64,000 nucleotides of DNA from Verrucomicrobiota bacterium (GCA_023416735.1 JAEZGX010000013.1:7378-71377), one strand, 5' to 3'; positions 41,481 through 49,919 are shown, counted from the stretch's first letter. Program-made: numbers and translations. The notes: generated from the letters alone by a model not told the origin.

Positions 41481-43559
41481 ATGGCTTTACCGACTCCTCC
41501 CGCGATCCTTTCAACGCGCGACCTCCGCGCCGCGGACCTCGAGAACCCAACGCCCGACACGCTCCTCCGCCTCTACACGTGGATGCAGCTTTCGCGCACC
41601 GGCGATAACCGCAATCTCGACCTCTTCCGCCAAGGCCTGATCAAGGGCACCGTCACCGGTGGCCAGGGCAACGAGGGCCTCATCATCCCGCTCGCGCTCC
41701 TCGCCGACAAATCCATCGACGTCGTCAGTTTCACACATCGCGACTACGGCGGGCACCTGATCTGGGGCGGACACCTCTGCGACCACTTCAACCAATACTT
41801 CGCCAACGCCCTCAGCCCCACCCACGCCCGCGAGGGCAATGTTCACCGCGGCGATCCCGCCAATCGCTCGCTGCCGATGATTTCGCATCTCGGCGCCATG
41901 CTCGGCCCCGTTCTCGGCACGACCGACTCCCAACGCCGCCAAGGCAAACCCGCCGTCGGTTTCGCCATCTTCGGCGACGGCGGCTCGAGCACGGGCGACA
42001 TCCACGAGTGCCTCAACCTCGCCGCACTCCTGTCTCTGCCGATCGTTTTCGTCATCGAAAACAACTGCTACGCCTACTCCACGCCCTGCGCCGAACAATT
42101 CGGTCCCGACGTCGAGCTCTGGCGCCGCGCCGCCGGCTACGGCATCCACGGTTTCGCCCTCGACACCACGGCCGACATCGTCACCACCGCTCGCACACTC
42201 GCCGCTGCCATCGACAAAGCCCGCGAAACCTCGCGGCCCATCCTCGTCGAAGCCCATACACTTCGCCTCCGCGGCCACGCCGCCTACGACACCTGCAATT
42301 ATCTTAAACCGGGCGAAGGCGACGCCTTCCTCGCCCGCGATCCGCTCCCGAAATTCCGCGCGCAACTCGAAACCGCCGGCCTCACCGCGCAACTCGACGC
42401 CATCGACGCCGAGCTCTCCGCCTACATCGAAGCCTGCATCAAGGTCGCCCTCGCTGTCCCACGCCCAACGCCCGACGCCGACAAACTCAAATCCGACGTC
42501 TTCGCCCCCGCGTCCGCGCCCATGACTTGGGCGCCTTCCGTCGAACCCAAAACGCAAAACTCAGAACCCAAAACCGAGGACGGACCCGCCGTCCTCACCC
42601 TCGCCCAAGCCGTCAATCACGCGCTCCGCAAAATCCTCACCGAACGCCCCGAATCCCTCATCCTCGGACAGGATATCGGCACCTACGGCGGCGCGTTCAA
42701 AGTCACCGAAAATCTCCTCAACGAATTCGGCCGTAACCGCGTTTTCAATACGCCTCTCGCCGAAAGCGCCTGCACCGGCTACGCCATCGGCCTCGCGATC
42801 AACGGCCACCGCCCGATCGAAGAATTTCAATTCGCCGACTTCTCCACCGAAGCCGTCACGCAGATCACCCAGAACGCCGCCACCTTCCATTATCGCTCCG
42901 GAGTCGCCTGCCCGCTCGTCCTCCGCTTCCCGTGCGGCGGCGGCATCACCCTCGGTTCCTTTCACTCGCAGGAACTCGAATCCGTTTTCCTCGCGTTCCC
43001 CGGCATCAAAGCCCTCTACCCGAGCACGCCCCAGGACGCCTTCGACGCCACCCTCGCCGCCTACGAGGACAACAACCCCGTCATCCTCTTCGAACACAAG
43101 GGACTCTATCGCCGCGGCAAACATCCCGTGTCGTGGAATCCCAACTACCGCGACGTCTGGACGCCGAAACAGCTCCGCACGGGCGACTACGCCACCTTCG
43201 TCAGCTACGGCGAAATGGTTCACCTCGCCGCCGAGGTCTGCGACTACGTCGGCGCCGAATACGAACACACGTTCGACCTGTTCGATCTTCGCTGCCTCTC
43301 GCCGCTCAAGCTCGACGCCATTCACGCCTCCGTCGCCCGCACCGGCCGCCTCGTCGTTCTGCACGAAGGCCGCCGCACCCACGGTTTCGGCGCCGAACTC
43401 GTCGCCCGTTTGACCGAACAAAACTTCTCCGCCCTCAAAACCGCCCCGCTCCGGATCGGCTCACTCGACATCCCCGTCCCGTTCGCCCCCGAACTCGAAC
43501 AACTCCACCGCCCCACCCTCGAAAAAGTCATCGAGCAGGTGACCGCCTGGCTGGAGTGA
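41481..43559 (+). CDS. Fused alpha-beta 2-oxoacid dehydrogenase E1 component
   Basis: A 692-residue thiamine-diphosphate enzyme. Residues 25-345 are the E1 alpha part with the ThDP motif GDG...NN (GDG 165-167, NN 194-195) and QGNEG. Residues 370-692 are the E1 beta part (LILGQDIGTYGGAFKVTENLL; FNTPLAESACTGYAIGLAINGHRPIEEFQFADF). The fused form is found in branched-chain 2-oxoacid dehydrogenases of several Bacteroidota and Verrucomicrobiota; pyruvate or acetoin are alternatives. No E2/E3 is adjacent. The linker at 355-366 (EPKTQNSEPKTE) is encoded by a repeat also found in recD2. Confidence 0.92.
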   Translation: MALPTPPAILSTRDLRAADLENPTPDTLLRLYTWMQLSRTGDNRNLDLFRQGLIKGTVTGGQGNEGLIIPLALLADKSIDVVSFTHRDYGGHLIWGGHLCDHFNQYFANALSPTHAREGNVHRGDPANRSLPMISHLGAMLGPVLGTTDSQRRQGKPAVGFAIFGDGGSSTGDIHECLNLAALLSLPIVFVIENNCYAYSTPCAEQFGPDVELWRRAAGYGIHGFALDTTADIVTTARTLAAAIDKARETSRPILVEAHTLRLRGHAAYDTCNYLKPGEGDAFLARDPLPKFRAQLETAGLTAQLDAIDAELSAYIEACIKVALAVPRPTPDADKLKSDVFAPASAPMTWAPSVEPKTQNSEPKTEDGPAVLTLAQAVNHALRKILTERPESLILGQDIGTYGGAFKVTENLLNEFGRNRVFNTPLAESACTGYAIGLAINGHRPIEEFQFADFSTEAVTQITQNAATFHYRSGVACPLVLRFPCGGGITLGSFHSQELESVFLAFPGIKALYPSTPQDAFDATLAAYEDNNPVILFEHKGLYRRGKHPVSWNPNYRDVWTPKQLRTGDYATFVSYGEMVHLAAEVCDYVGAEYEHTFDLFDLRCLSPLKLDAIHASVARTGRLVVLHEGRRTHGFGAELVARLTEQNFSALKTAPLRIGSLDIPVPFAPELEQLHRPTLEKVIEQVTAWLE
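42546..42577 (+). repeat. Coding repeat (CCCAAAAC-type) in E1 linker
   Basis: It matches 25898-25929 in recD2 at 29 of 32 bases, in the same reading frame. It lies exactly at the alpha-beta domain junction, where an insertion would be tolerated. Confidence 0.85.
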
Positions 43560-43599
43560 ATCGACTAGACTCTACATTCGCGCCTTCGAGTCACCGACC

Positions 43600-43700
43600 G
43601 TGCTCTTGCTCGTAATCGTGCTCGTGATCGTCCCACCCCTTTTTCCTTCGCCGCCAACTCACTGATCGATCAAGAGCACGATAAAGATCACGAGCACGAT
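43600..43700. repeat. Inverted repeat (GAGCACGAT family) ending on kdsC start codon
   Basis: Perfect 15-bp arms ATCGTGCTCGTGATC (43615-43629) and GATCACGAGCACGAT (43686-43700), with further partial copies outside the arms (CGTGCTCTTGCTCG; CAAGAGCACGAT). The last two bases of the right arm are the A and T of the kdsC ATG. The same family, as GAACGAGAACGA, lies at 51045-51126. Confidence 0.85.
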
Positions 43701-44196
43701 GTCATCTGTCGCCGCCCCTCTCCCCTGGTCCGCCATCCGTCTCTTCGCCATGGACGTCGACGGCATCCTCACCGACGGCACCGTCCAAATCCATTCCGAC
43801 GGCACCGAATCCAAAGGCTTCTCCATCCTCGACGGCATGGGCCTCAAACGCCTCGAGAAAGCCGGCATCCTCACCGCCTGGATCAGCGGCCGCGGCTCCG
43901 GCGCCACCTCGGTCCGCGCCGCCGAACTAAAAATTCCCCACCTCGTCCAGGGCCGCACCGACAAGCTCACCGCGCTCCAGGAACTCGCCGCGCAACTCAA
44001 CCTCACCCCCGCCGACTGCGTTTACATGGGCGACGACGACATCGACGCCCCCGCCATGCAATGGGCCGCCATCGGCGCCACCGTCCCAGACGCCATGCCC
44101 GCCGCCCTCGCCGCCGCGGATTACGTCACGCAACGCCCCGCGGGTCGCGGTGCCGTCCGCGAAATCTGCGAACTCATCCTCGCCGCCCGCGCATGA
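43699..44196 (+). CDS. kdsC: KDO-8-phosphate phosphatase family HAD protein
   Basis: A 165-residue C0-type HAD phosphatase without a cap. Motif I is MDVDGILTDG (Asp19, Asp21), followed by GFSILDGMGLKRLEKAGI, motif II ISGR and motif IV YMGDDDIDAPAM. KdsC dephosphorylates 3-deoxy-D-manno-octulosonate 8-phosphate on the way to lipopolysaccharide core. The context supports KDO rather than another sugar phosphate, because lptC, lptA and lptB follow with overlapping ends. Its ATG lies in the arm of an inverted repeat. Confidence 0.9.
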   Translation: MSSVAAPLPWSAIRLFAMDVDGILTDGTVQIHSDGTESKGFSILDGMGLKRLEKAGILTAWISGRGSGATSVRAAELKIPHLVQGRTDKLTALQELAAQLNLTPADCVYMGDDDIDAPAMQWAAIGATVPDAMPAALAAADYVTQRPAGRGAVREICELILAARA

Positions 44197-44732
44197 TCTT
44201 TCGCGCCCCTTTCTCCACTCCCGCTTCTTGTCATTCTGAGCGAATCGAAGAATCCACTTCGACTCACGTCGGCATCTTGGACCAACAGATTTTCACTAGC
44301 ACCTTCGCAGCGCCGAAGCTCGTCCTCACGCTCGCCCTCCTTTTCCCCGCCGCCCTCTTCGCCGCCGCCGTCACCGCTCCCGCCAAAAACTGGATCCTTC
44401 CCCTCTTCACCCAGGAAGGCCATCGCTCGATGACCGCCCGCGGCAGCGAAGCCCGCGCGCTCACCAACGACCGCTTCGAGGTCGTCGATTTGAATCTCAC
44501 GCTCTTCACCGGCGACGTCTCCTCGACGGTCGACACCATCATCCTCAGCCCCGCCGCCACGTTCCTTCCCGACAACCAACGCGCCTTCGGCACGCAGCAC
44601 GTTCGTTTCATCCGCGATGAGGTCGAAGCCTCCGGCCGCGAATGGACCTACGATCACCGCCAGAGAAAGATTTCGCTCAACGGCGACGTCCGCATCACTT
44701 TCCAAGCCGAGCTCACCGATCTTCTGCAATGA
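44193..44732 (+). CDS. lptC: LptC-like LPS export protein (putative)
   Basis: Up to 179 residues from ATG 44193, which overlaps the kdsC stop as ATGA. A hydrophobic anchor (KLVLTLALLFPAALFAAAVT, about residues 43-62) precedes a domain of short strands (HRSMTARGSEARALTNDRFEVVDLNLTLF ... KISLNGDVRITFQAEL) consistent with the periplasmic beta-jellyroll of LptC/LptA. Sequence similarity to known LptC is weak; the assignment leans on position between kdsC and lptA-lptB. The first about 40 residues are encoded in part by a dispersed repeat, so the native start may be nearer the anchor, for example TTG 44278. Confidence 0.65.
   Translation: MIFRAPFSTPASCHSERIEESTSTHVGILDQQIFTSTFAAPKLVLTLALLFPAALFAAAVTAPAKNWILPLFTQEGHRSMTARGSEARALTNDRFEVVDLNLTLFTGDVSSTVDTIILSPAATFLPDNQRAFGTQHVRFIRDEVEASGREWTYDHRQRKISLNGDVRITFQAELTDLLQ
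44225..44255. repeat. CATTCTGAGCGAAT-type dispersed repeat in 5' end of lptC
   Basis: TGTCATTCTGAGCGAATCG followed by AAGAATCC. This sequence type is a familiar dispersed intergenic repeat in many environmental bacteria. Here it falls inside the apparent coding sequence and yields SCHSERIEES. Confidence 0.7.
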
Positions 44733-45253
44733 CCCGCCGCCTCCTTTTCAGCCTGCTGGCGCTTCTCGCCGCCACCGCTCTTCGCGCCGCCGCGCCCCAG
44801 CCGACCACCCTTTCCTGCGACCACATGGACATGTGGTCCGAAGGCGACGAGACCAAAGCCATCTGCACCGGCAACGTCGTCGTCACCGGCACCAATCTGC
44901 GCATCGAGGCCGATCGTCTCGAACTCATCGCCTCCCGCCTCGACGACGAACGCAATCAGTCGATCCCCACTCTCGAAAAATTCCGCTACCTCCTCGCCAC
45001 CGGTAACGTGTCCATCACGCAAGGCACCCGCACCGCCACTTGCGGCCGCGCCGAAGTCCTCCCGCGCGAGGAGAAAGTCGTTCTCACTGAAAATCCCGTC
45101 GTGATCGACCGCGCCACCGACTTCGTCAGCGCCGGCGAAAAGATCACCATGCTCCGCGGCCAGGAACGCGTCGAGGTCGAGAAACCTCGCCTCACCGGCC
45201 CGCCCATCAAGGACCTCGGCTTCGACCGCAACGCCGCCGACAACGCCAAGTGA
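44729..45253 (+). CDS. lptA: LptA/OstA-like periplasmic LPS transport protein
   Basis: A 174-residue protein with a signal peptide (LLFSLLALLAATALRAAAP). The OstA-type repeat is visible as CTGNVVVTGTNLRIEADRLEL, ATGNVSITQGTRTATCGRAEVL and VVLTENPVVIDRATDFVSAGEKITML, each a GxVxxxxxxxxxxAxxxxY/L strand unit of the bridge. It would carry lipopolysaccharide across the periplasm between LptC and LptD. It overlaps lptC by ATGA and the ATPase by GTGA. The bridge domain is standard length for the family. Confidence 0.88.
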   Translation: MTRRLLFSLLALLAATALRAAAPQPTTLSCDHMDMWSEGDETKAICTGNVVVTGTNLRIEADRLELIASRLDDERNQSIPTLEKFRYLLATGNVSITQGTRTATCGRAEVLPREEKVVLTENPVVIDRATDFVSAGEKITMLRGQERVEVEKPRLTGPPIKDLGFDRNAADNAK

Positions 45254-46026
45254 GCACCTCCTCCGACCATCTCGCGGCCGCCGCCGCTTCCGCCCCCGCT
45301 TCGCCGCCCGAGATTCGCACTGAATCCCTCGTGAAGGCCTACGGCAACCGTCGCGTCGTCGACGGCGTCAACGTCCGCTTCTGCGGCGGCGAAGTCGTCG
45401 GCCTGCTCGGTCCCAACGGCGCCGGGAAAACAACCACGTTCTACATGATCGTCGGCCTTGTCGCTGCCACCAGCGGACGCGTCTGCCTCGACGGCCACGA
45501 TCTCACCCGCATGCGCATGCACCAGCGTGCGCGCCACGGCATCGGTTATCTCCCGCAGGAAGCGTCCGTTTTCCGCAAACTCACCGTCGAGGAAAACATC
45601 CTCGCCATCGTCGAATCCATCGGGGTCCCCCGTCGCGAACGCGACGCCCGCGTCGACGCCCACCTCGCCGAGCTCAATCTCCAATCGCTCGCCCAACAAC
45701 GCGCCTACACCCTTTCCGGCGGCGAGCGCCGCCGTCTCGAAATTGCCCGCGCTCTCGTCACGCGTCCGAAGTTTCTCCTCATGGACGAACCGTTCGCCGC
45801 GATCGACCCGATCTCGGTCGCCGACGTCCAGAAAATCATCCTGCAACTGAAAGCCCGCGGCATCGGCGTCGTCATCACCGATCACAATGTCCGCGAAACC
45901 CTCCGCGTCGTAGACCGCGCCTACCTCATCCACAAGGGCCAGGTCCTCGCTGAAGGCACCGGCGAATTCCTCATCAACGACGAACAAGCCCGCAAATTCT
46001 ACCTCGGCGAAGATTTCAATCTGTGA
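45250..46026 (+). CDS. lptB: LPS export ABC transporter ATP-binding protein
   Basis: A 258-residue ATPase. Walker A is GPNGAGKTT (residues 54-62), the signature is LSGGERRRLEIARAL and Walker B is FLLMDEPFAAIDP. TFYMIVGLVAATSGRVCLDG and IGYLPQEASVFRKLTVEENI are specific to the LptB group. It powers extraction of LPS from the inner membrane with LptFG, which are not in this window. The start is GTG 45250, overlapping the lptA stop as GTGA. The first 20 residues are an Ala/Pro-rich extension compared with E. coli LptB. Confidence 0.95.
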   Translation: MSTSSDHLAAAAASAPASPPEIRTESLVKAYGNRRVVDGVNVRFCGGEVVGLLGPNGAGKTTTFYMIVGLVAATSGRVCLDGHDLTRMRMHQRARHGIGYLPQEASVFRKLTVEENILAIVESIGVPRRERDARVDAHLAELNLQSLAQQRAYTLSGGERRRLEIARALVTRPKFLLMDEPFAAIDPISVADVQKIILQLKARGIGVVITDHNVRETLRVVDRAYLIHKGQVLAEGTGEFLINDEQARKFYLGEDFNL

Positions 46027-46041
46027 AACGCCTTAGGCAAT

Positions 46042-46109
46042 GAGCTGTAAGCTTTAAGCTTCTGTCCACCGTTCCGTGCTTACAGCCTACCGCTTAAAGC
46101 TTATAGCTA
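46042..46109. repeat. Inverted repeat (AAGCTTTAAGC family) between lptB and hprK
   Basis: Left arm GAGCTGTAAGCTTTAAGC at 46042-46059, right arm GCTTAAAGCTTATAGCT at 46092-46108; 16 of 18 aligned positions agree around a 32-base middle. It would form a stable hairpin in the transcript just before hprK. Confidence 0.8.
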
Positions 46110-46116
46110 CTCCCGA

Positions 46117-47118
46117 ATGCAAAAAGCCATCCACGGCATCACCGTCGCGCACTTTTTCGAAACCTACCGCACCAAGCTGAGGATGGAGCTCGCCACCGGT
46201 CAGTCCGGCCTCCACCGCCTCATCCGTGAAGGCAGCATCAACCGGCCTTCGCTCGCGCTCACCGGTTTCTTCAAATATTTCGCGAACAAACGTATCCAAG
46301 TTTTGGGTGCGGCCGAGATGACGTTCCTCAAGACCGTTCCGCCGGAGAAACAGATCGAGATCTTCCGAGGCATGGTGAAGCAACACATCCCCTGTCTCGT
46401 TCTCACGCGCAATTTCCACCCCACCCCCGCGATGCTTCAGGTCGCGAGCGAGATGCGACTTCCCATCATCCGCACGCCGATGATCACGATGAATTTCGTG
46501 AATCTCGCCACCCTCTGCATCGACAACGAATTCGCCCCCGGCGCTACCGAGCACGCCACCACGCTCGATGTTCGCGGCATCGGTGTGATGCTCCGCGGTT
46601 CCTCCGGCGTCGGCAAAAGCGAATGCGCCCTCGCGCTCATCGAGCGCGGACACTCTCTCGTCGCCGACGACCTCACCGTCATCAAGCTCCTCGACGAGCG
46701 CGAACTGATCGCGTCCTCCCGCCCGCTCAACCGCGGCTACATGGAGTGCCGCGGCATCGGCATCATCAACATCGCCGAAATGTTCGGCGTGAAATCCATC
46801 CGTCTCGACAAACGCATCGATCTCGTCGTCTCCCTCCACGAATGGACGCCCGACGTCGTCGAGGAGCGCACCGGCCTCGAGGAAAACTTCTACCCCATCC
46901 TCAATCAACGCGTCCCGCATATCGAACTCTACGTCCGCCCGGGCCGCGACATGGCCCGCCTCGTCGAGGTCGCCGCGCTCACGCAGGCGTTGAAAAAAAT
47001 GGGCCACGACCCCGCCAAGGATTTCAACGACCGCCTCATCGCGTTCATGACCCAGGGCAACGACTTTACCTCCACCAAGATCGTGCCCCTGGACCGCGCC
47101 CGGCGGAAAGAAAACTGA
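46117..47118 (+). CDS. hprK: HPr kinase/phosphorylase
   Basis: A 333-residue bifunctional enzyme that phosphorylates HPr on a regulatory serine. The N-terminal domain (about 1-125) ends in VASEMRLPIIRTPM, and the catalytic P-loop is GSSGVGKS (161-168), followed by LVADDLTVIK. The HprK signature YMECRGIGIINIAEMFG lies further on. In organisms without a full sugar PTS it acts in regulation. It sits directly after the lpt genes, a place where other lineages have rpoN and ptsN; that suggests a link between envelope synthesis and PTS-type signalling, but no HPr gene is in view. Confidence 0.96.
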   Translation: MQKAIHGITVAHFFETYRTKLRMELATGQSGLHRLIREGSINRPSLALTGFFKYFANKRIQVLGAAEMTFLKTVPPEKQIEIFRGMVKQHIPCLVLTRNFHPTPAMLQVASEMRLPIIRTPMITMNFVNLATLCIDNEFAPGATEHATTLDVRGIGVMLRGSSGVGKSECALALIERGHSLVADDLTVIKLLDERELIASSRPLNRGYMECRGIGIINIAEMFGVKSIRLDKRIDLVVSLHEWTPDVVEERTGLEENFYPILNQRVPHIELYVRPGRDMARLVEVAALTQALKKMGHDPAKDFNDRLIAFMTQGNDFTSTKIVPLDRARRKEN

Positions 47119-47127
47119 GCGCAGCCG

Positions 47128-47145
47128 CCCGACGTCTCCGTCGGG
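47128..47145. terminator. CCCGACG/CGTCGGG hairpin after hprK
   Basis: An 18-base hairpin identical to the core of the terminator at 27350-27367 but without a T-run, so a weak terminator or a dispersed hairpin. Confidence 0.55.
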
Positions 47146-47278
47146 TCCGCCCCCGCCACGGTTTGCCCTCCGCGCTCCCTCGGCGATGCTTGGGATTTAA
47201 ACGTCCCGCGCGCTTCGTCCGCCGAACTTCGAGCTTTCCCCTCTTGCCAGCTCTCCCGCCCGCCGCTGCGCTCTCTCC

Positions 47279-48025
47279 ATGAGTTCCGCTCCCGCGCGCA
47301 TCGACGGCCGCGCCGCCGATCAACTGCGTCCCATCACCTTCGAAGCCAACATCGCTCCGCACGCCACGGGCTCCGTTCTCGTCTCCTTCGGGGCCACCCG
47401 CGTCATCTGCGCCGCGACGATCGAGCAAAACGTGCCGACGTGGATGAAACAACAGCGCGTCCCCGGCGGCTGGCTCACCGCCGAGTATTCACTTCTCCCC
47501 TACTCGACGCACGACCGCAAACAGCGCGATATCTCCCGCGGCAAAATCGACGGTCGCACCGTCGAAATCCAGCGTCTCATCGGCCGCGCCCTCCGCGCCG
47601 TCATCGATCTTCAAAAACTCGGACCCAACACGCTCTGGATCGATTGCGATGTCCTTCAAGCCGACGGCGGCACCCGCACCGCTTCCATCACGGGCGCCTG
47701 GCTCGCCGCCCGCCTCGCCATCCAAAAACTCCTCGACGCCAAAAAAATCGCGGAAAATCCCCTCACCGATTCCGTCGCCGCGATCAGCGCCGGAATCTTC
47801 CAAGGCCAGCCGTATCTCGATCTCAACTACGCGGAGGACAAGGATGCTGAGGTCGACGCCAACATCGTCATGACCGGCCGGGGCCAGTTCGTCGAAGTCC
47901 AAAGCTCCGGCGAGGAAGCCACTTTCAGCGGCGACCAACTCCAGTCTCTCCTCGCCCTCTCCACCAAGGGACTGAAGGAGATCGCCTCCCTCCAAACCGC
48001 CTTCCTCACGAAGCAACTCTTCTAA
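47279..48025 (+). CDS. rph: Ribonuclease PH
   Basis: A 248-residue phosphorolytic 3'-exoribonuclease that trims tRNA 3' ends. Family features are RPITFEANIAPHATGSVLVSFGATRVICAAT in two stretches, VPGGWLTAEYSLLPYSTHDR, GRTVEIQRLIGRALRAVIDL, and the catalytic/phosphate-binding region DCDVLQADGGTRTASITGAW. The C-terminal GEEATFS and L..L..L..KG are also typical. It is preceded by hprK at 160 bp and followed by a DUF885 gene. Assignment is secure. Confidence 0.97.
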   Translation: MSSAPARIDGRAADQLRPITFEANIAPHATGSVLVSFGATRVICAATIEQNVPTWMKQQRVPGGWLTAEYSLLPYSTHDRKQRDISRGKIDGRTVEIQRLIGRALRAVIDLQKLGPNTLWIDCDVLQADGGTRTASITGAWLAARLAIQKLLDAKKIAENPLTDSVAAISAGIFQGQPYLDLNYAEDKDAEVDANIVMTGRGQFVEVQSSGEEATFSGDQLQSLLALSTKGLKEIASLQTAFLTKQLF

Positions 48026-48101
48026 ACGAAACCCGATAGTTCATCGAGTTTCGTCTGCGTCGCGATCCATCAGCCTGACGAGATCTCAGGCTCCACTCAC
48101 C

Positions 48102-49871
48102 ATGATAGCGCGCCTGCTCCTTTTCCTCGCCGTCCTCGTCCTGCCACTCTTCGCCGCCGACCAGCCCGCCTGGATCGTGCGCTCCAACGCCAATGCCCGC
48201 CTCTATCTCGAGGCCCTCGCCCGCTTCACCCCCGAACTCGCCGGTGATCTCGGCCTCGCCGGTTACGACGAACTCACCGTGGACCTCGGCCCGGACTTTC
48301 AATCGCGCACCCGCGCGGCCACCGCCGCCGTTCGCGACGAGCTTTCCCGACGCCTCGCCGTCGAAACCCATCCGCTCGTCCGCCAGGATCTCGAGATCCT
48401 CCTCAAGGCCGCGGAGGACTCGATCGAAAGCAGCCTGCTCGAGGAGCGTCTGACGCTCCCCTACATCGATATCGGCGAGCTCGTCTTCCGCGGCGAACTC
48501 AACCTCCTCCAGGAAGAGGTCGACGCCTCCCGCCGTCCCGCCGCGATCAAGCGTCTCCGCCGCTACGCCGGCCTGATCGAGGGCACCCCGCCGATCGCCG
48601 ATCTCGCTCGCGCGCGTCTCACGGAGGCGCTCACCGACTCCTCGCGTCTCGCCCCCTACCGCCCCGAAATCGAACAACATCTCGCCAACGCACCCCGTTA
48701 CGTCGCGGGTCTCCGCCAGCTTTTCGATCGCTACGAACTCACCCAACTCGACGGCGCCACCACCGCGCTTGACACATTCGAACAACAGCTCGCCGCCTAC
48801 CACGCGTGGATCCGCGCCGAAATCCTGCCGCGCGCTCGCGACGACTTTCAGCTGCCCATCGAACTCTACACCGATCACCTCAAGAACGTCGGCATCGACA
48901 TCGCTCCCGCCGCTCTCATCCAAAAGGCTCAGATCGCCTACGCCGAAATTCGCAACGAGATGCAGACCATCGCCGGGCTCGTTGCCAAAGAGCGAAACTT
49001 GCCCGACGCCAACTATCGCGCCGTCATCCGCGAGTTGAAAAAAGCCCAGCTCACCCGCGAGGCGATCGAGCCATTCTACCGCGACGTCATCACCCGCATC
49101 GAAGAGATCATCCGTCGCGAACAAATCGTCGCCCTGCCCTCCCGGCCCATGATCATGCGGCTGGCTTCCGAGGCCGAAAATGCCGCTTCGCCCGCGCCTC
49201 ACATGGATCCGCCGCCTCTCGTCGATAACCAGGGCGAACGCGGCACGTTCGTGCTCACCACGGGCAACCCGCCCACCGACGACTCCGCCGCCGGCGAAAC
49301 CTACGACGACTTCACCTTCGAAGCCGCCGCCTGGACTCTCACGGCTCACGAGGGCCGCCCGGGACACGAGCTCCAGTTCACCGCCATGGTCGAACGCGGT
49401 GTCTCGCAAGCCCGCAGCATCTTTGCCTTCAACAGCGTCAACGTCGAAGGCTGGGCGCTCTACGCCGAAGCCGAGCTCAAACCTTTCGAACCTCTCGAAG
49501 GGCAGCTCATCGCGCTTCAATTCCGCCTCCTTCGCGCCGCCCGCGCCTTCCTCGATCCCATGCTCCACCTCGGCCAGATCACCAAGGAGCGCGCCTTCGA
49601 AATCCTCACCCAGGAGGTCGGCCTTTCTCGCGCCATGGCGCAGCAGGAAGTCGACCGCTACACGTTCCGCGCTCCGGGCCAGGCCACGTCCTATTTCTAT
49701 GGATACCTGCGCCTGATGGAGCTTCGCGCCACCACCGAAATCGCCCTCGGCGCAGACTTCGACCGCCAGGCGTTCAACGACTTCATCCTTGGCCAGGGCC
49801 TCCTCCCGCCTGATGTCCTCGCCCAGGCGGTTCGCGAGGAATTCATCCCCGCCCACGCCGCGAAAAACTGA
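48102..49871 (+). CDS. DUF885 family exported protein, putative metallopeptidase
   Basis: A 589-residue protein with signal peptide MIARLLLFLAVLVLPLFAAD. The DUF885 pattern is clear: DLGLAGYDELTVDLGPD near the N-terminus, HEGRPGHELQF around residue 415 (a zinc-type HExxxxH-like motif), NSVNVEGWALYAEAEL, and PGQATSYFYGYLRLMELR. By the HE..PGH and EGWALYAE signatures it resembles gluzincin-like carboxypeptidases, but the activity is not established for the family. It is expected in the periplasm. Confidence 0.9.
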   Translation: MIARLLLFLAVLVLPLFAADQPAWIVRSNANARLYLEALARFTPELAGDLGLAGYDELTVDLGPDFQSRTRAATAAVRDELSRRLAVETHPLVRQDLEILLKAAEDSIESSLLEERLTLPYIDIGELVFRGELNLLQEEVDASRRPAAIKRLRRYAGLIEGTPPIADLARARLTEALTDSSRLAPYRPEIEQHLANAPRYVAGLRQLFDRYELTQLDGATTALDTFEQQLAAYHAWIRAEILPRARDDFQLPIELYTDHLKNVGIDIAPAALIQKAQIAYAEIRNEMQTIAGLVAKERNLPDANYRAVIRELKKAQLTREAIEPFYRDVITRIEEIIRREQIVALPSRPMIMRLASEAENAASPAPHMDPPPLVDNQGERGTFVLTTGNPPTDDSAAGETYDDFTFEAAAWTLTAHEGRPGHELQFTAMVERGVSQARSIFAFNSVNVEGWALYAEAELKPFEPLEGQLIALQFRLLRAARAFLDPMLHLGQITKERAFEILTQEVGLSRAMAQQEVDRYTFRAPGQATSYFYGYLRLMELRATTEIALGADFDRQAFNDFILGQGLLPPDVLAQAVREEFIPAHAAKN

Positions 49872-49919
49872 TCGCCCGCGACCCTCTCCTTGGCGCACAA
49901 ATTGCTAAACCTTGTCTTC

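Noticed and set aside
48006..49898. 630-codon minus-strand open frame antisense to the DUF885 gene
   Set aside because: Gly/Glu/Val-biased shadow without motifs, opposite a gene with signal peptide and conserved motifs.
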